Origin: Candidatus Bathyarchaeia archaeon
GTDB lineage: Archaea > Thermoproteota > Bathyarchaeia > Bathyarchaeales > Bathyarchaeaceae
Direction: 5' to 3'
DNA length: 64,000 nt
Assembly (NCBI GenBank): GCA_035283685.1
Contig: DATETJ010000009.1
Coordinates: 396,925 to 460,924, forward strand
Made by a program: the position numbers and the translations under genes
The notes under the pieces: model-generated
The model's input: the letters and a program-made list of their open reading frames with translations, nothing else
Told to the model about the DNA's origin: nothing
Databases searched by the model: none
Shown here: positions 42,208 through 50,593 of the stretch, piece after piece
Layout of the letters: every line of letters begins with the position of its first letter
Numbering within the stretch: position 1 is the first letter of the stretch

Positions 42208-43551
42208 ATGTCTCGGCGGATTGGATCTATGAGCAGTAGGCGGAGGCAATGCCGAGTTTTCTTGGAGAGTTTCGGGTGTTCGTCTAACGTTGCTGACGGC
42301 GAATTCATGTCCGGATGCTTGCTTGAAGCGGGTTTTGACCTTGTGAACTCAGCGGAAGAGGCTGACGTTCTGATTTATAATACGTGCGCTGTGAAGACGC
42401 CCACGGAAAACCGTGCCATAGAGCTCTTGAAAAAAGCTCCGACCCTGAAAACGCACAAGAAAAAGCTCCTAGTCACTGGTTGTTTGCCACTGATCAATTT
42501 CAAGCGCTTGAAGGACGAAGTCAACTTTGATGCAGTTTTGGGACCAAGTTGCGGTTCAGGTGTGGTTGAGACACTGCAGAAAATCATCGATAACAAACCT
42601 GTTTCACCGAAGAAGCCGAGTCAAAACGCAAAGCCAAGTCTGTGCTTCCCCAGACATGCCGTTAACCCGGTGATCAGCATCGTCCCTGTGGCGCAAGGTT
42701 GCTTAGGTTCTTGCTCATACTGTTGTGTTGTTTTTGCACGTGGTCACCTCCACAGCTTCAGCATTGACGATGTTGTCAAACGAATCAAGTCAGATTTGCT
42801 TTGTGGCGCCCGAGAGGTTTGGTTAACAGGACAAGATATGGGCTCTTATGGAAAAGACATTGGCGTCAATCTTGCGGAGCTTTTGGGAAAAGGATGCGCA
42901 TTGGAAGGAAACTACATGGTAAGAGTCGGAATGATGACGCCTAACCTAGCTTTAGAGATCCTTCCCGATCTGGTTGAAGCCTTTCGAAATGAACATGTGT
43001 TCAAGTTCGTGCACTTGCCTGTTCAGAGCGGCGATAACCGCGTGTTAGAACTCATGAATCGCGAGTACTCAATTGAAGATTTCATGCAGATTGTCGAAAC
43101 CTTCAGAAACACCATTCAGAACATCACTGTGGCAACAGACATAATCTGCGGGTTCCCAGGCGAAAGCTCAGGGGCTTTTGATCGAACTTTAGGCTTGATT
43201 AAAGAGATCAAACCGGATGTTGTGAACATATCCAAGTTCTTTCCAAGACCGGGAACCGCAGCTGAAAAAATGAAGCCCAAGGTCTCGCTAGAGGAAGTCA
43301 GTGAAAGAAGCAAGAGGGCTACCAGCTTAGTCAGAAAAATCTCTTTCGAAAAAAACAGGAAGTGGCTGCATTGGAAAGGACGCATTCTTGTCGACGAACG
43401 AGGAAAGCGTGCTAACACACTCATTGGGAGAAACTTTGCCTACAAACCAATAGTCATTAGAAATCACAGTCCATCTTTGCTCGGAACTTTTGTCGATGTC
43501 AAGGTGACTGCCGCTTTTCAAACCTATTTGGCAGCCGAGATTGTTGATTAG
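42208..43551 (+). CDS. tRNA methylthiotransferase (MiaB/CDKAL1-like radical SAM)
   Basis: A 447-residue MTTase. N-terminal UPF0004 domain with three Cys (SFGCSSN, NTCAVK, VTGCLP); radical SAM core with CLGSCSYCC binding a 4Fe-4S cluster; C-terminal TRAM-like domain (GRILVDERGKRANTLIGRNFAYKPIVI). The archaeal/eukaryotic eMtaB/CDKAL1 branch adds a methylthio group to t6A37 of tRNA. ATG at 42208 or 42229. It is divergent from the RHH-ftsZ operon and shares its intergenic region. Clear and intact. Confidence 0.9.
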   Translation: MSRRIGSMSSRRRQCRVFLESFGCSSNVADGEFMSGCLLEAGFDLVNSAEEADVLIYNTCAVKTPTENRAIELLKKAPTLKTHKKKLLVTGCLPLINFKRLKDEVNFDAVLGPSCGSGVVETLQKIIDNKPVSPKKPSQNAKPSLCFPRHAVNPVISIVPVAQGCLGSCSYCCVVFARGHLHSFSIDDVVKRIKSDLLCGAREVWLTGQDMGSYGKDIGVNLAELLGKGCALEGNYMVRVGMMTPNLALEILPDLVEAFRNEHVFKFVHLPVQSGDNRVLELMNREYSIEDFMQIVETFRNTIQNITVATDIICGFPGESSGAFDRTLGLIKEIKPDVVNISKFFPRPGTAAEKMKPKVSLEEVSERSKRATSLVRKISFEKNRKWLHWKGRILVDERGKRANTLIGRNFAYKPIVIRNHSPSLLGTFVDVKVTAAFQTYLAAEIVD

Positions 43552-43581
43552 CACAGCAGGAGAGTTCAAGCATCTTCTCAA

Positions 43582-44367
43582 TCAGACTTTGCCCTTGAGA
43601 TTCCAGTCTTCATTAGTGTATTTTTCCTTTCGCAGTTTTGAGACAAGTTGCTGCTCTTGTTTCGTCAGGTCTCCGTTCATGAGTTCGGCTTCCAAGGCTT
43701 TCTGAAACCCTTGAATCAGTGCTTCCGAAGCCCTTTCAACATTTACACCGCGCTTGAGTTCCTGTCCAATTGAAGTAAGTTTGTCTTTAGCTACGCAAAC
43801 AACGTCGTCAACAGCTTTGGCCCAAGGAACTCGCAGGAAAGTGAACATTCTTTCTAGATCAACGTGCATGAGAAATGTGCCATGTTGTAGAAGAACGCCG
43901 CCTTTATGGTATTGGGCGCTGCCTGAGATTTTCCGGCCATTTACCGCTATGTTTGGGCAGTTTCGTGGGTCGCCTGGACTGAAGTTGGCTTTGACGCCCA
44001 GAATCTTTGCTGCCTCAATTAATCCGTCACAGATCTTATTGTAAGCGGCGACTACGTCTGTGCTGCCGAAATCTTTCTCTTTCACAACAATACTGTAGGT
44101 GATCTCGTCCATACTGTCGTGATAGACTGTTCCTCCGCCGCTAATCCTTCTCACTATGTCAACGCCGTGTTCTCGGCAGTTTTCAACCTGAACCTCGTGG
44201 GATACATCCTGAAACCGCCCGATTGAAACCGCGGAAGGTTTCCAGCGATAGAGACGCAACGTATTTGGAACGGCGTCTTCAATTCTTGCCGAGGTTATGG
44301 CTTCGTCTATGGCCATGTTTTTAGAAGCATCATATACGTCGAGTTTGAGGAGTCTCCAGATTTTCAA
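43582..44367 (-). CDS. lplA: lipoate-protein ligase A
   Basis: A 261-residue LplA/LipB-fold enzyme with the lipoate-binding RRISGGGTVYHD motif and NGRKISGSAQYHKGGVLLQHGT loop. It attaches lipoate to GcvH or E2 proteins through lipoyl-AMP. Some archaea need a separate LplB; at this size both the catalytic part and a short C-terminal tail (residues 225-261) are here. It overlaps the flavin-reductase-like gene by 4 nt. A dihydrolipoamide-dehydrogenase-like gene is 6 kb away, but no lipoylated target is encoded in the window. Confidence 0.94.
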   Translation of the reverse strand: MKIWRLLKLDVYDASKNMAIDEAITSARIEDAVPNTLRLYRWKPSAVSIGRFQDVSHEVQVENCREHGVDIVRRISGGGTVYHDSMDEITYSIVVKEKDFGSTDVVAAYNKICDGLIEAAKILGVKANFSPGDPRNCPNIAVNGRKISGSAQYHKGGVLLQHGTFLMHVDLERMFTFLRVPWAKAVDDVVCVAKDKLTSIGQELKRGVNVERASEALIQGFQKALEAELMNGDLTKQEQQLVSKLRKEKYTNEDWNLKGKV

Positions 44368-44948
44368 TTTGTGCTCACTGGTTTGGCTTGGATTTCTTGT
44401 ACACGGTCAAGTGTGCCGTAGGTTTTCTCTTCTAGATAGAATATCGGATTAAGATATGTGTAACGTTCACGGCTTGAGCCTTTCAATGCCTTCTCATCGA
44501 TACAGGCAAACACTATTTCTCCAAAAAACCAGATTTCATCCCCATACCGCCTATCTGACTCATAAACGCATTCCAGATGTCCCTTGCATTCCTCAATTCG
44601 AGGCACAGCAACAGTTATAGAAGGCCCGAGAGTGAAACCCAGTTTCTTTATTCTAGAAGCGTCACCATGCGCCGATTCGCCGGTCCTCCAAACGCTTTCA
44701 GCTAGATCCTCGCCTGGAATGTTTATCACAAACTCCTTTGTTTCGAGTATGTTTCGCGCCGTCTGATGTTGAAGGTTGCAGCCGAAGCCAATTATTGCTG
44801 GCTTCACCGCCACCATGGATATCCAGCTTTTCGGCGCCACGTTTGGAGCCTTTCTTCTGTTAATGGTGCTCACTAGTGCAATGTGTCTGGGTAACGGAGA
44901 TGTGTGCCACTTCGCCTTGTCAACACCTAAACACACTTTTTCTGCCAT
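44364..44948 (-). CDS. flavin reductase-like FMN-binding protein
   Basis: A 194-residue split-barrel flavin-binding domain: PRHIALVSTINRRKAPNVAPKSWISMVAVKPAIIGFGCN and TARNILETKEFVINIPGEDL with the HxG...HGDAS flavin-contact segment (SAHGDASRIKKLGF). Members reduce FMN/FAD or act as flavoredoxin. It overlaps lplA by 4 nt, indicating co-transcription. Divergent promoter region with the JAMM-protease gene lies on its upstream side. Confidence 0.9.
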   Translation of the reverse strand: MAEKVCLGVDKAKWHTSPLPRHIALVSTINRRKAPNVAPKSWISMVAVKPAIIGFGCNLQHQTARNILETKEFVINIPGEDLAESVWRTGESAHGDASRIKKLGFTLGPSITVAVPRIEECKGHLECVYESDRRYGDEIWFFGEIVFACIDEKALKGSSRERYTYLNPIFYLEEKTYGTLDRVQEIQAKPVSTN

Positions 44949-45065
44949 GCGTAACTGCCACCATTTACCCTTAAGAAGTGTTAACAGTTATAGCTAAATC
45001 CTTTTTTCGATGCGCGCGTTAGGTAGTCAAAACGTGCATTGACATAATCAGCAAGGAGGCATCGC

Positions 45066-45446
45066 GTGAACGTTAGAGTTGTGATTCTTAGAGGAGTGCT
45101 TGACATGATTTTCGAAGGTGCTAGGCGCCTTCATCCGAGAGAGACTCTTATCCTCTTGAGGGGCAGGGCAAACAAGAATGTGATAAGCATTTCTGAGGTG
45201 GTGATTCCGCCTCTAGCAACGCATGGAGAGGACTTCTCAAGCTTTGCTTTACATATGTTACCCATGGACTTTTCAATCGTTGGAGTTGCTCACTCTCATC
45301 CAAGCGGAAGCCTGAAGCCGTCAGTTGAAGACCAGAATCTATCTATGGGCAGAGTAATGCTGATTGTTGGTTTCCCATACAATGGGATGGAGAACGTTGC
45401 GGTCCACAACAGAAACGGTGAGAAGCTGAAGTTAGAGGTCACTTGA
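45066..45446 (+). CDS. JAMM/MPN+ metalloprotease
   Basis: A 126-residue single-domain JAMM protein. Catalytic Glu in HPRETLILL; metal and catalytic motif AHSHPSGSLKPSVEDQN (HxHPxGxxxPSxxD). Archaeal JAMMs remove ubiquitin-like SAMP/Urm1-type proteins or act on similar isopeptides. GTG start at 45066 with AAGGAGG 7 nt upstream, strong expression signal. It converges with the HdrA gene (3-nt gap). Domain identity is secure; target is unknown. Confidence 0.9.
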   Translation: MNVRVVILRGVLDMIFEGARRLHPRETLILLRGRANKNVISISEVVIPPLATHGEDFSSFALHMLPMDFSIVGVAHSHPSGSLKPSVEDQNLSMGRVMLIVGFPYNGMENVAVHNRNGEKLKLEVT

Positions 45447-45449
45447 ACC

Positions 45450-47924
45450 TCATGATTTTGGGGCTGGAGCCGCCACAGCAACTGGTATCTCGGCTTTTTT
45501 TCGTGCCAACATTTTCTCTATGATAGGCTTAAGTTTAGCGTTCTCGGCCATTATCCTGTCTTTTCCAAGCGCATTCATTTGATCGGCTAGTTCCTTAATC
45601 AAGGCTGCGAATTTGACCCCCTCAGCCGCTGAAACATAATCAATTCGAAGGCGTTCAGGACTCATCCCCAGTTTTTCCAGCATGCCTTTTAGCGCTGTCA
45701 TGCGTTTTGTCATCCAAACGTTGCCTGAAATGTAGTGGCAGTCGTATGGTAAGTGACATGCAGCAACCAGCACCATGCCAGCGCCTAGTCTCAGCGCCTC
45801 AAGGACAAAGTCTCTGTCAACTCGTCCTGAACACATGACTCGTATGGGTCGAAGATTCGGCGGGTACTCAAAGCGGCTTGTCCCAGCCAAGTCAGCGCCA
45901 GCGTAACTGCACCAGTTGCATAGAAAGCCGAGAATCGTCTCTTGAGGATTCGTTTCCAACGCTGCGTGGATTTGGCTCATTATTTGGGCGTCAGTGAAGT
46001 GCATCTGAGCGATGGCGTCGGTTGGGCATTCAGCAACACAGGTGCCGCAACCGTGACACATTGCAGGTGTGACTAAAGCGGGCTGCTTTTCGGGCGCTTT
46101 GGCAGCACCATAGGGGCAGACTTTTTCGCATATTCCGCATTTCACTCTGGTGTTTTGACATGTTTTTTGGTCTACTACAGCAATGATGGGTTCAATCTTG
46201 ACTTTGGGCTTCGACAATATTGTTGCGGCTCTGCTTGCCGCTGCGCTGCCTTGAGCCACGCTGTAAGGGATGTCTTTTGGTCCTTGGCAGGCACCTGCCA
46301 CGAAAATGCCGTCGGTTGGAGTGTCAATGGGCTTGAGTTTCGGATGGCTTTCCATGAAGAAGCCGTCGCTTCCACGCGAGATGCCGAAGACTCTGGCTAC
46401 GTCAGCTGAGTCATCTTTCGCTATAGCTGCGGTGCACAGGACAACCATTTCGCTTTCGATCTCGATGGGCTCGCCAAGGCTCATGTCTTCAGCTCTTATG
46501 TAGAGGTTCTTTGTTTTCTGGTCTTCGAGAACTTGCGATGCTTTTCCCCGAATGAAGTCTATGCCTAGGTCGCGGGCTCGACGGTAGAACTCTTCATAGC
46601 CTTTGAAGTTGGTGCGCATGTCGATGTACATGAGGTGAACTTCAACGTCGTCCTTGTATTTCTCCTTCAGCAAAATGGCGTCTTTCAAGGCGTACATGCA
46701 GCAGAAGCCTGAGCAGTATTCGTATTTGTTGACGTCTCGCGAGCCGACACATTGAATGAAGGTGACGCTGTGTGGCTTCTTGCCGTCAGAGGCGCGAAGC
46801 ACTTTGCCGCCGGTTGGTCCAGCAGCAAGGATTAGCCGTTCGAACTCTAAGGCGGTTATTACGTTGTCGTATTTGCCGTAACCGTACAATGGGTCATCTG
46901 TAGGCATGTAGATATCAAAGCCCGTCGCCAGAATGATCGCGCCGACGTCCAGCTCGATCTCTTCAGGTCGCTGCTCAAAGTTTATGGCTTCGCGCGCACC
47001 GCAGGCGTCAACACACTTGTAACATTCGATACAATAGTCCATGTTGATCGTGTAAATCAGCGGGATAGCTTGTTCAAAAGGAACAGATATTGCCCTACGC
47101 ACGCCCATGTTCATGTCCCATTCGTTCGGATACTCGATGGGGCATGCGTCTCGGCATTCGCCGCAGCCCGTGCAGTTCTTAGCTATTACATACCGTGGGT
47201 TTTTGCGCACTTTTACTTTGAAATTGCCAACATAACCGTCAACTCGCACGACATCAGCGTTGGATATTATTGTGATATTAGGATGGCGGTTGACGTCGAC
47301 CATCTTCGGTCCTTCGATGCAGATGCTGCAGTCTAGAGTTGGGAACGTCTTGTCCAGCTGAGCCATGTGGCCGCCGATGCTTTCACTTTTTTCAACCAAG
47401 TATACCTTGAATCCCATGTCTGCCAAGTCGAGAGCTGCGTTTATGCCTGCGATGCCGCCGCCCACCACCAGTGCTTGGTTTGTGACTGGAACCTCAATAA
47501 CTTCTAACGGTTTCAGCAACACGGCTTTGGCTACAGCCATTCTAACTATGTCTTTGGCCTTTTCTGTGGCTTCTTTAGGCATGCTCCCGTGTGCCCAAGA
47601 TGAGAACTCGCGGATGTTTGCCATTTCGTAATAGTACGGGTTCAGGCCTTCGCTGCTGATGCACTTGCGGAAAGTCGGCTCGTGCATACGCGGTGAGCAA
47701 GCCGCCACGACCACGCGGTTGAGTTTGTTCTCCCTGATCTCCTTACGTATCTGCTCTTGCCCTGGGTCGGCACAGGAGTAGCGGTTGTCTCCAGCGAACG
47801 CGACGTAGGGCAGAGTCTTGGCATATTCCACCAGTGCTTTAATGTCAATAACGCCTGCGATGTTGAGACCGCAGTGGCATACGAAGACTCCGACTCTCGC
47901 CGTTTCTTCAGGCATTTTCGACAC
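45450..47924 (-). CDS. hdrA: HdrA-MvhD fusion: heterodisulfide reductase subunit A with MvhD domain
   Basis: An 824-residue iron-sulfur flavoprotein. N-terminal VFVCHCGLNIAGV, FAD domain VVGGGIAGINAALDLAD, catalytic Cys region TLDCSICIEGPKM, ferredoxin motifs CTGCGECRDACP and CIECYKCVDAC, then a second FAD-binding stretch and CGICEKVCP plus CHGCGTCVAECP. From about residue 665 it continues as MvhD (FLCNWCSYAGADLAG...CSGRVDRDFVLEALRLGAGMVL), normally a separate subunit linking hydrogenase to HdrA. It is thus able to accept electrons from H2 and bifurcate them. It overlaps the polyferredoxin gene by 17 nt. Confidence 0.95.
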   Translation of the reverse strand: MSKMPEETARVGVFVCHCGLNIAGVIDIKALVEYAKTLPYVAFAGDNRYSCADPGQEQIRKEIRENKLNRVVVAACSPRMHEPTFRKCISSEGLNPYYYEMANIREFSSWAHGSMPKEATEKAKDIVRMAVAKAVLLKPLEVIEVPVTNQALVVGGGIAGINAALDLADMGFKVYLVEKSESIGGHMAQLDKTFPTLDCSICIEGPKMVDVNRHPNITIISNADVVRVDGYVGNFKVKVRKNPRYVIAKNCTGCGECRDACPIEYPNEWDMNMGVRRAISVPFEQAIPLIYTINMDYCIECYKCVDACGAREAINFEQRPEEIELDVGAIILATGFDIYMPTDDPLYGYGKYDNVITALEFERLILAAGPTGGKVLRASDGKKPHSVTFIQCVGSRDVNKYEYCSGFCCMYALKDAILLKEKYKDDVEVHLMYIDMRTNFKGYEEFYRRARDLGIDFIRGKASQVLEDQKTKNLYIRAEDMSLGEPIEIESEMVVLCTAAIAKDDSADVARVFGISRGSDGFFMESHPKLKPIDTPTDGIFVAGACQGPKDIPYSVAQGSAAASRAATILSKPKVKIEPIIAVVDQKTCQNTRVKCGICEKVCPYGAAKAPEKQPALVTPAMCHGCGTCVAECPTDAIAQMHFTDAQIMSQIHAALETNPQETILGFLCNWCSYAGADLAGTSRFEYPPNLRPIRVMCSGRVDRDFVLEALRLGAGMVLVAACHLPYDCHYISGNVWMTKRMTALKGMLEKLGMSPERLRIDYVSAAEGVKFAALIKELADQMNALGKDRIMAENAKLKPIIEKMLARKKAEIPVAVAAPAPKS

Positions 47925-48846
47925 CCTTTAACAGTGATTTTCTTTCAATTGACTGCTGCACTTTCGCAGCTCGCTTAGTTTGGCTTTCTTTTGAATATTC
48001 TCGTGTAGAGGTTAGTTTTTCAATGGCTTTGTTCCATGCGCCAGATTTAATTGGCGTGTGATAGACTGAACGTCGCTCCATGACTAATGCGCCATCAGCT
48101 GGGCAGACGATTTTGCAGGCGCCGCAGAACACGCAAAATGCCGCGTTTGGGTAGACTTTGCCGTCGCTGTTTAGGAATAAGGCGCTTGGAATTGGACATA
48201 CGTCTAAGCAGTCTTGGCAGTTGGGGGGGCATTTTTCAACATTTATGTCGAGCACGCCGTGGAAAATCTTGCGTACGTGGATTGCGCCTTCTGGGCATTT
48301 GACTTCGCATAGCCGGCAGCACGGACTTTGTTCTTTTAGGATGTTGACTTGGACTTTCAAGTCGTTTCTATCTGAATATGTTTTCAGTTTCTCATGTGGA
48401 AGCTGTTTCCCTTCGGGCGTGAGTAAGGCGACTTTGATGAGGTTGAGTGGACACGCTTTTTCGCATTCTACGCAGTCTAGACTGCATTTGGATGCGTCTA
48501 CTTCGATTTCGTGAATAAGTCGTGGGAAGGATTCTTTTTCAACAACTGAGACGAGATGTTGCCCGTTTACGTTGACGCGTATTGCGTCAAAGGGGCAGAT
48601 GGGTTCGCACATGCCGCAGTATGTGCATTTCTGTGGGTTGACATCTATGATGGGGCGTTGCGTTTTCTGTCCTTGCTGTTTTGGTTGCTTTTTGACGTCG
48701 ATGGCCTCTCTGGGGCAGATAGTTTTGCAGATTTCGCAGCCGACGCATAAGGTTCTGGTTAATGTAAGCTCGTAGTGCTTGGCATGCAGGAGACGTTGTA
48801 TCGTGAGCTCATTTTCGTTGTCGATTTTTAGCTCTTTTATTGGCAT
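47908..48846 (-). CDS. polyferredoxin with six 4Fe-4S motifs
   Basis: A 312-residue protein. The ATG at 48846 is preceded by AAAGGAG; a longer in-frame extension to 49236 is non-homologous. Six cysteine motifs: CVGCEICKTICP, CTYCGMCEPICP, CSLDCVECEKACP, CCRLCEVKCP, CPPNCQDCLDVCP and CVFCGACKIVCP, probably six to eight clusters. Polyferredoxins move electrons between hydrogenase and heterodisulfide reductase modules. Its 3' end overlaps the HdrA-MvhD gene start, so the pair is co-transcribed. It is divergent from hypE. Confidence 0.93.
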   Translation of the reverse strand: MPIKELKIDNENELTIQRLLHAKHYELTLTRTLCVGCEICKTICPREAIDVKKQPKQQGQKTQRPIIDVNPQKCTYCGMCEPICPFDAIRVNVNGQHLVSVVEKESFPRLIHEIEVDASKCSLDCVECEKACPLNLIKVALLTPEGKQLPHEKLKTYSDRNDLKVQVNILKEQSPCCRLCEVKCPEGAIHVRKIFHGVLDINVEKCPPNCQDCLDVCPIPSALFLNSDGKVYPNAAFCVFCGACKIVCPADGALVMERRSVYHTPIKSGAWNKAIEKLTSTREYSKESQTKRAAKVQQSIERKSLLKGVENA

Positions 48847-49081
48847 GACGCCCCGACTCCTTTGTTCCAGCTGTTTCAAAGTTGGTGAGTTGAGAAGGTA
48901 TTTACATTTGTAAACCATAATAAAAAGCTTACATTCTGTCCTCTGTGTTTTATGTTTCTTACCATCGATTTTCTGAGCTTTCGATGATAAATATGATGCA
49001 TATTCGTTGTGCCGCTTGTGAGGACATGACTTAAGTGTCTCGCATTTCCCTTTCATAATTTCTCTAGGAGCGAGGGTTATC

Positions 49082-50137
49082 GTGGAACAGAGGATAACTA
49101 TGGTGCATGGTGCTGGAGGAGCGGTCACTAATGATTTGATCAAGAGATACATCCTGAAGTACTTAGGTGGCAGCAACGCTGAGGTTCCTTTGGAGGCGTT
49201 GGACGACGCCGCTGTGATAGATGGAATTGTTCTCAAGTCGGATTCTCATGCGGTTAAGCCTTTATTTTTTCCGGGAGGCGACATTGGACGTTTGGCCGTG
49301 ACGGGCACAGTGAATGATATGGCTGTTTTGGGTGCTCAGCCGTTGGCGCTTACCTCTGCGTTTGTGTTGGAAGAAGGGTTGCCCTTAGCGGATTTTGAAC
49401 GCATTGTGTCAAGCATGGGGGAAACGTGCAAAGAGGCAGGCGTGTACGTGATTACAGGGGACACTAAGGTCGTTGAAAAAGGGGCTCTGGGCGGCTGTGT
49501 GGTTAACACTTCGGGCATTGGCAAGCGCAACCCAGCTTTGGACCATGATATACTCGTAGTAAAGAAGTTGCGACCTGAGTTTGGCGCTCATTGGCTGCTT
49601 GACTCTAATCTGCGTCCTGGAGACAAGATTATCCTGTCTGGCACAATTGGCGATCACGGGTTGGCTGTTTTGTCGAGTCGGGAAGGCTATGGTTTTGGCA
49701 GCAACATCAGATCAGACATGGCTCCTCTGAATAAGGTGATTCAGCGGCTGCTAGGAGAAGTGGGCGGAATTGTGGCTATGAAAGACCCTACTCGAGGCGG
49801 TCTATCCAACGCGCTGAACGAGTGGAGTCAGAAGTCAAAGGTGGGTGTATTGGTCAAAGAGGAAAAGGTGCCTATTCGAGATGATGTGCGGTCAGCGTGT
49901 GAAATGTTGGGCATTGACCCGTTAGAGGTTGGAAATGAGGGAAAGATCATCATAGGCGTGGTGGCGGAGAAAGCTGAAGAAGTCTGTCAGGTTTTGAGAA
50001 CGATGAAGGAAGGACTGAACGCGCAGATTATTGGAGAAGCAACCAGCCAATTCAAAGAAGTGGCAATGGAGACCGTAGTGGGAGGAACGAGGGTTTTAAC
50101 TCCGCCTATCGGTGACCCGATCCCTAGGATATGTTAG
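49082..50137 (+). CDS. hypE: hydrogenase maturation factor HypE
   Basis: A 351-residue HypE. N-terminal MVHGAGGAVTNDLI, the ATP-binding region and TGTVNDMAVLGAQP, and the C-terminal tail PRIC whose Cys is carbamoylated by HypF and dehydrated to thiocyanate to supply the CN ligand. The C-terminal Cys is intact. GTG start at 49082. It is the only hyp gene on the plus strand and is split from hypCBAD by 2.4 kb. Confidence 0.96.
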   Translation: MEQRITMVHGAGGAVTNDLIKRYILKYLGGSNAEVPLEALDDAAVIDGIVLKSDSHAVKPLFFPGGDIGRLAVTGTVNDMAVLGAQPLALTSAFVLEEGLPLADFERIVSSMGETCKEAGVYVITGDTKVVEKGALGGCVVNTSGIGKRNPALDHDILVVKKLRPEFGAHWLLDSNLRPGDKIILSGTIGDHGLAVLSSREGYGFGSNIRSDMAPLNKVIQRLLGEVGGIVAMKDPTRGGLSNALNEWSQKSKVGVLVKEEKVPIRDDVRSACEMLGIDPLEVGNEGKIIIGVVAEKAEEVCQVLRTMKEGLNAQIIGEATSQFKEVAMETVVGGTRVLTPPIGDPIPRIC

Positions 50138-50185
50138 TGCTCTCTGCCATATAATTCGCAAGACGTAATAGCCCCTTGTGGGTAC

Positions 50186-50539
50186 ATGCTTGTAGTAATG
50201 ACGCCCGTTAGAAGCAGAAAGCGCGTTTCTTGGATTTTGATAGTTTTGGTCTTTGCTGTCAACGCGTTCATTTTAGCTGTTGCTTTGCCTCTGCATCCAA
50301 TTTGGGCGTATATGGTTGTCTCATTTGTTGTTGCCTTGGATTTTTCTCTCTATTTTCTCTATGTTCGATACTACAAGAAGGAGAATGTTCGGTATCCGTT
50401 GGTTCCGCCGGAGGGCAAGGGTGACGTTTATTTTCCTAGGTCAAAGATTCCGAGACCGATTCATGAAGATATGCGTCGAATGCGTGAGAAAGAGAGAGAG
50501 TTTGCCAAGTTGAGGAAGTTGAGGCGCCGGAAGAAGTAG
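50186..50539 (+). CDS. small two-helix membrane protein, basic C-terminus
   Basis: A 117-residue protein: residues 14-33 and 39-60 are hydrophobic helices (WILIVLVFAVNAFILAVALP, WAYMVVSFVVALDFSLYFLYV), followed by a cytosolic tail of about 55 residues rich in Arg/Lys (RRMREKEREFAKLRKLRRRKK). ATG at 50186 or 50198. It lies between hypE and a flavoprotein gene on the same strand. No family is recognised; a membrane-ribosome or membrane-nucleoid tether is possible only by charge. Confidence 0.7.
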   Translation: MLVVMTPVRSRKRVSWILIVLVFAVNAFILAVALPLHPIWAYMVVSFVVALDFSLYFLYVRYYKKENVRYPLVPPEGKGDVYFPRSKIPRPIHEDMRRMREKEREFAKLRKLRRRKK

Positions 50540-50593
50540 CGTTTCGGTGCAATTATTTATAGGGCATGGCTTCGTTCTCGTTATGGTCTGTAG

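Noticed and set aside
48847-49236. N-terminal extension of the polyferredoxin
   Set aside because: 130 residues with no similarity to ferredoxins; the ATG at 48846 has an AAAGGAG site and starts a normal polyferredoxin. The extension also overlaps the start of hypE on the other strand.
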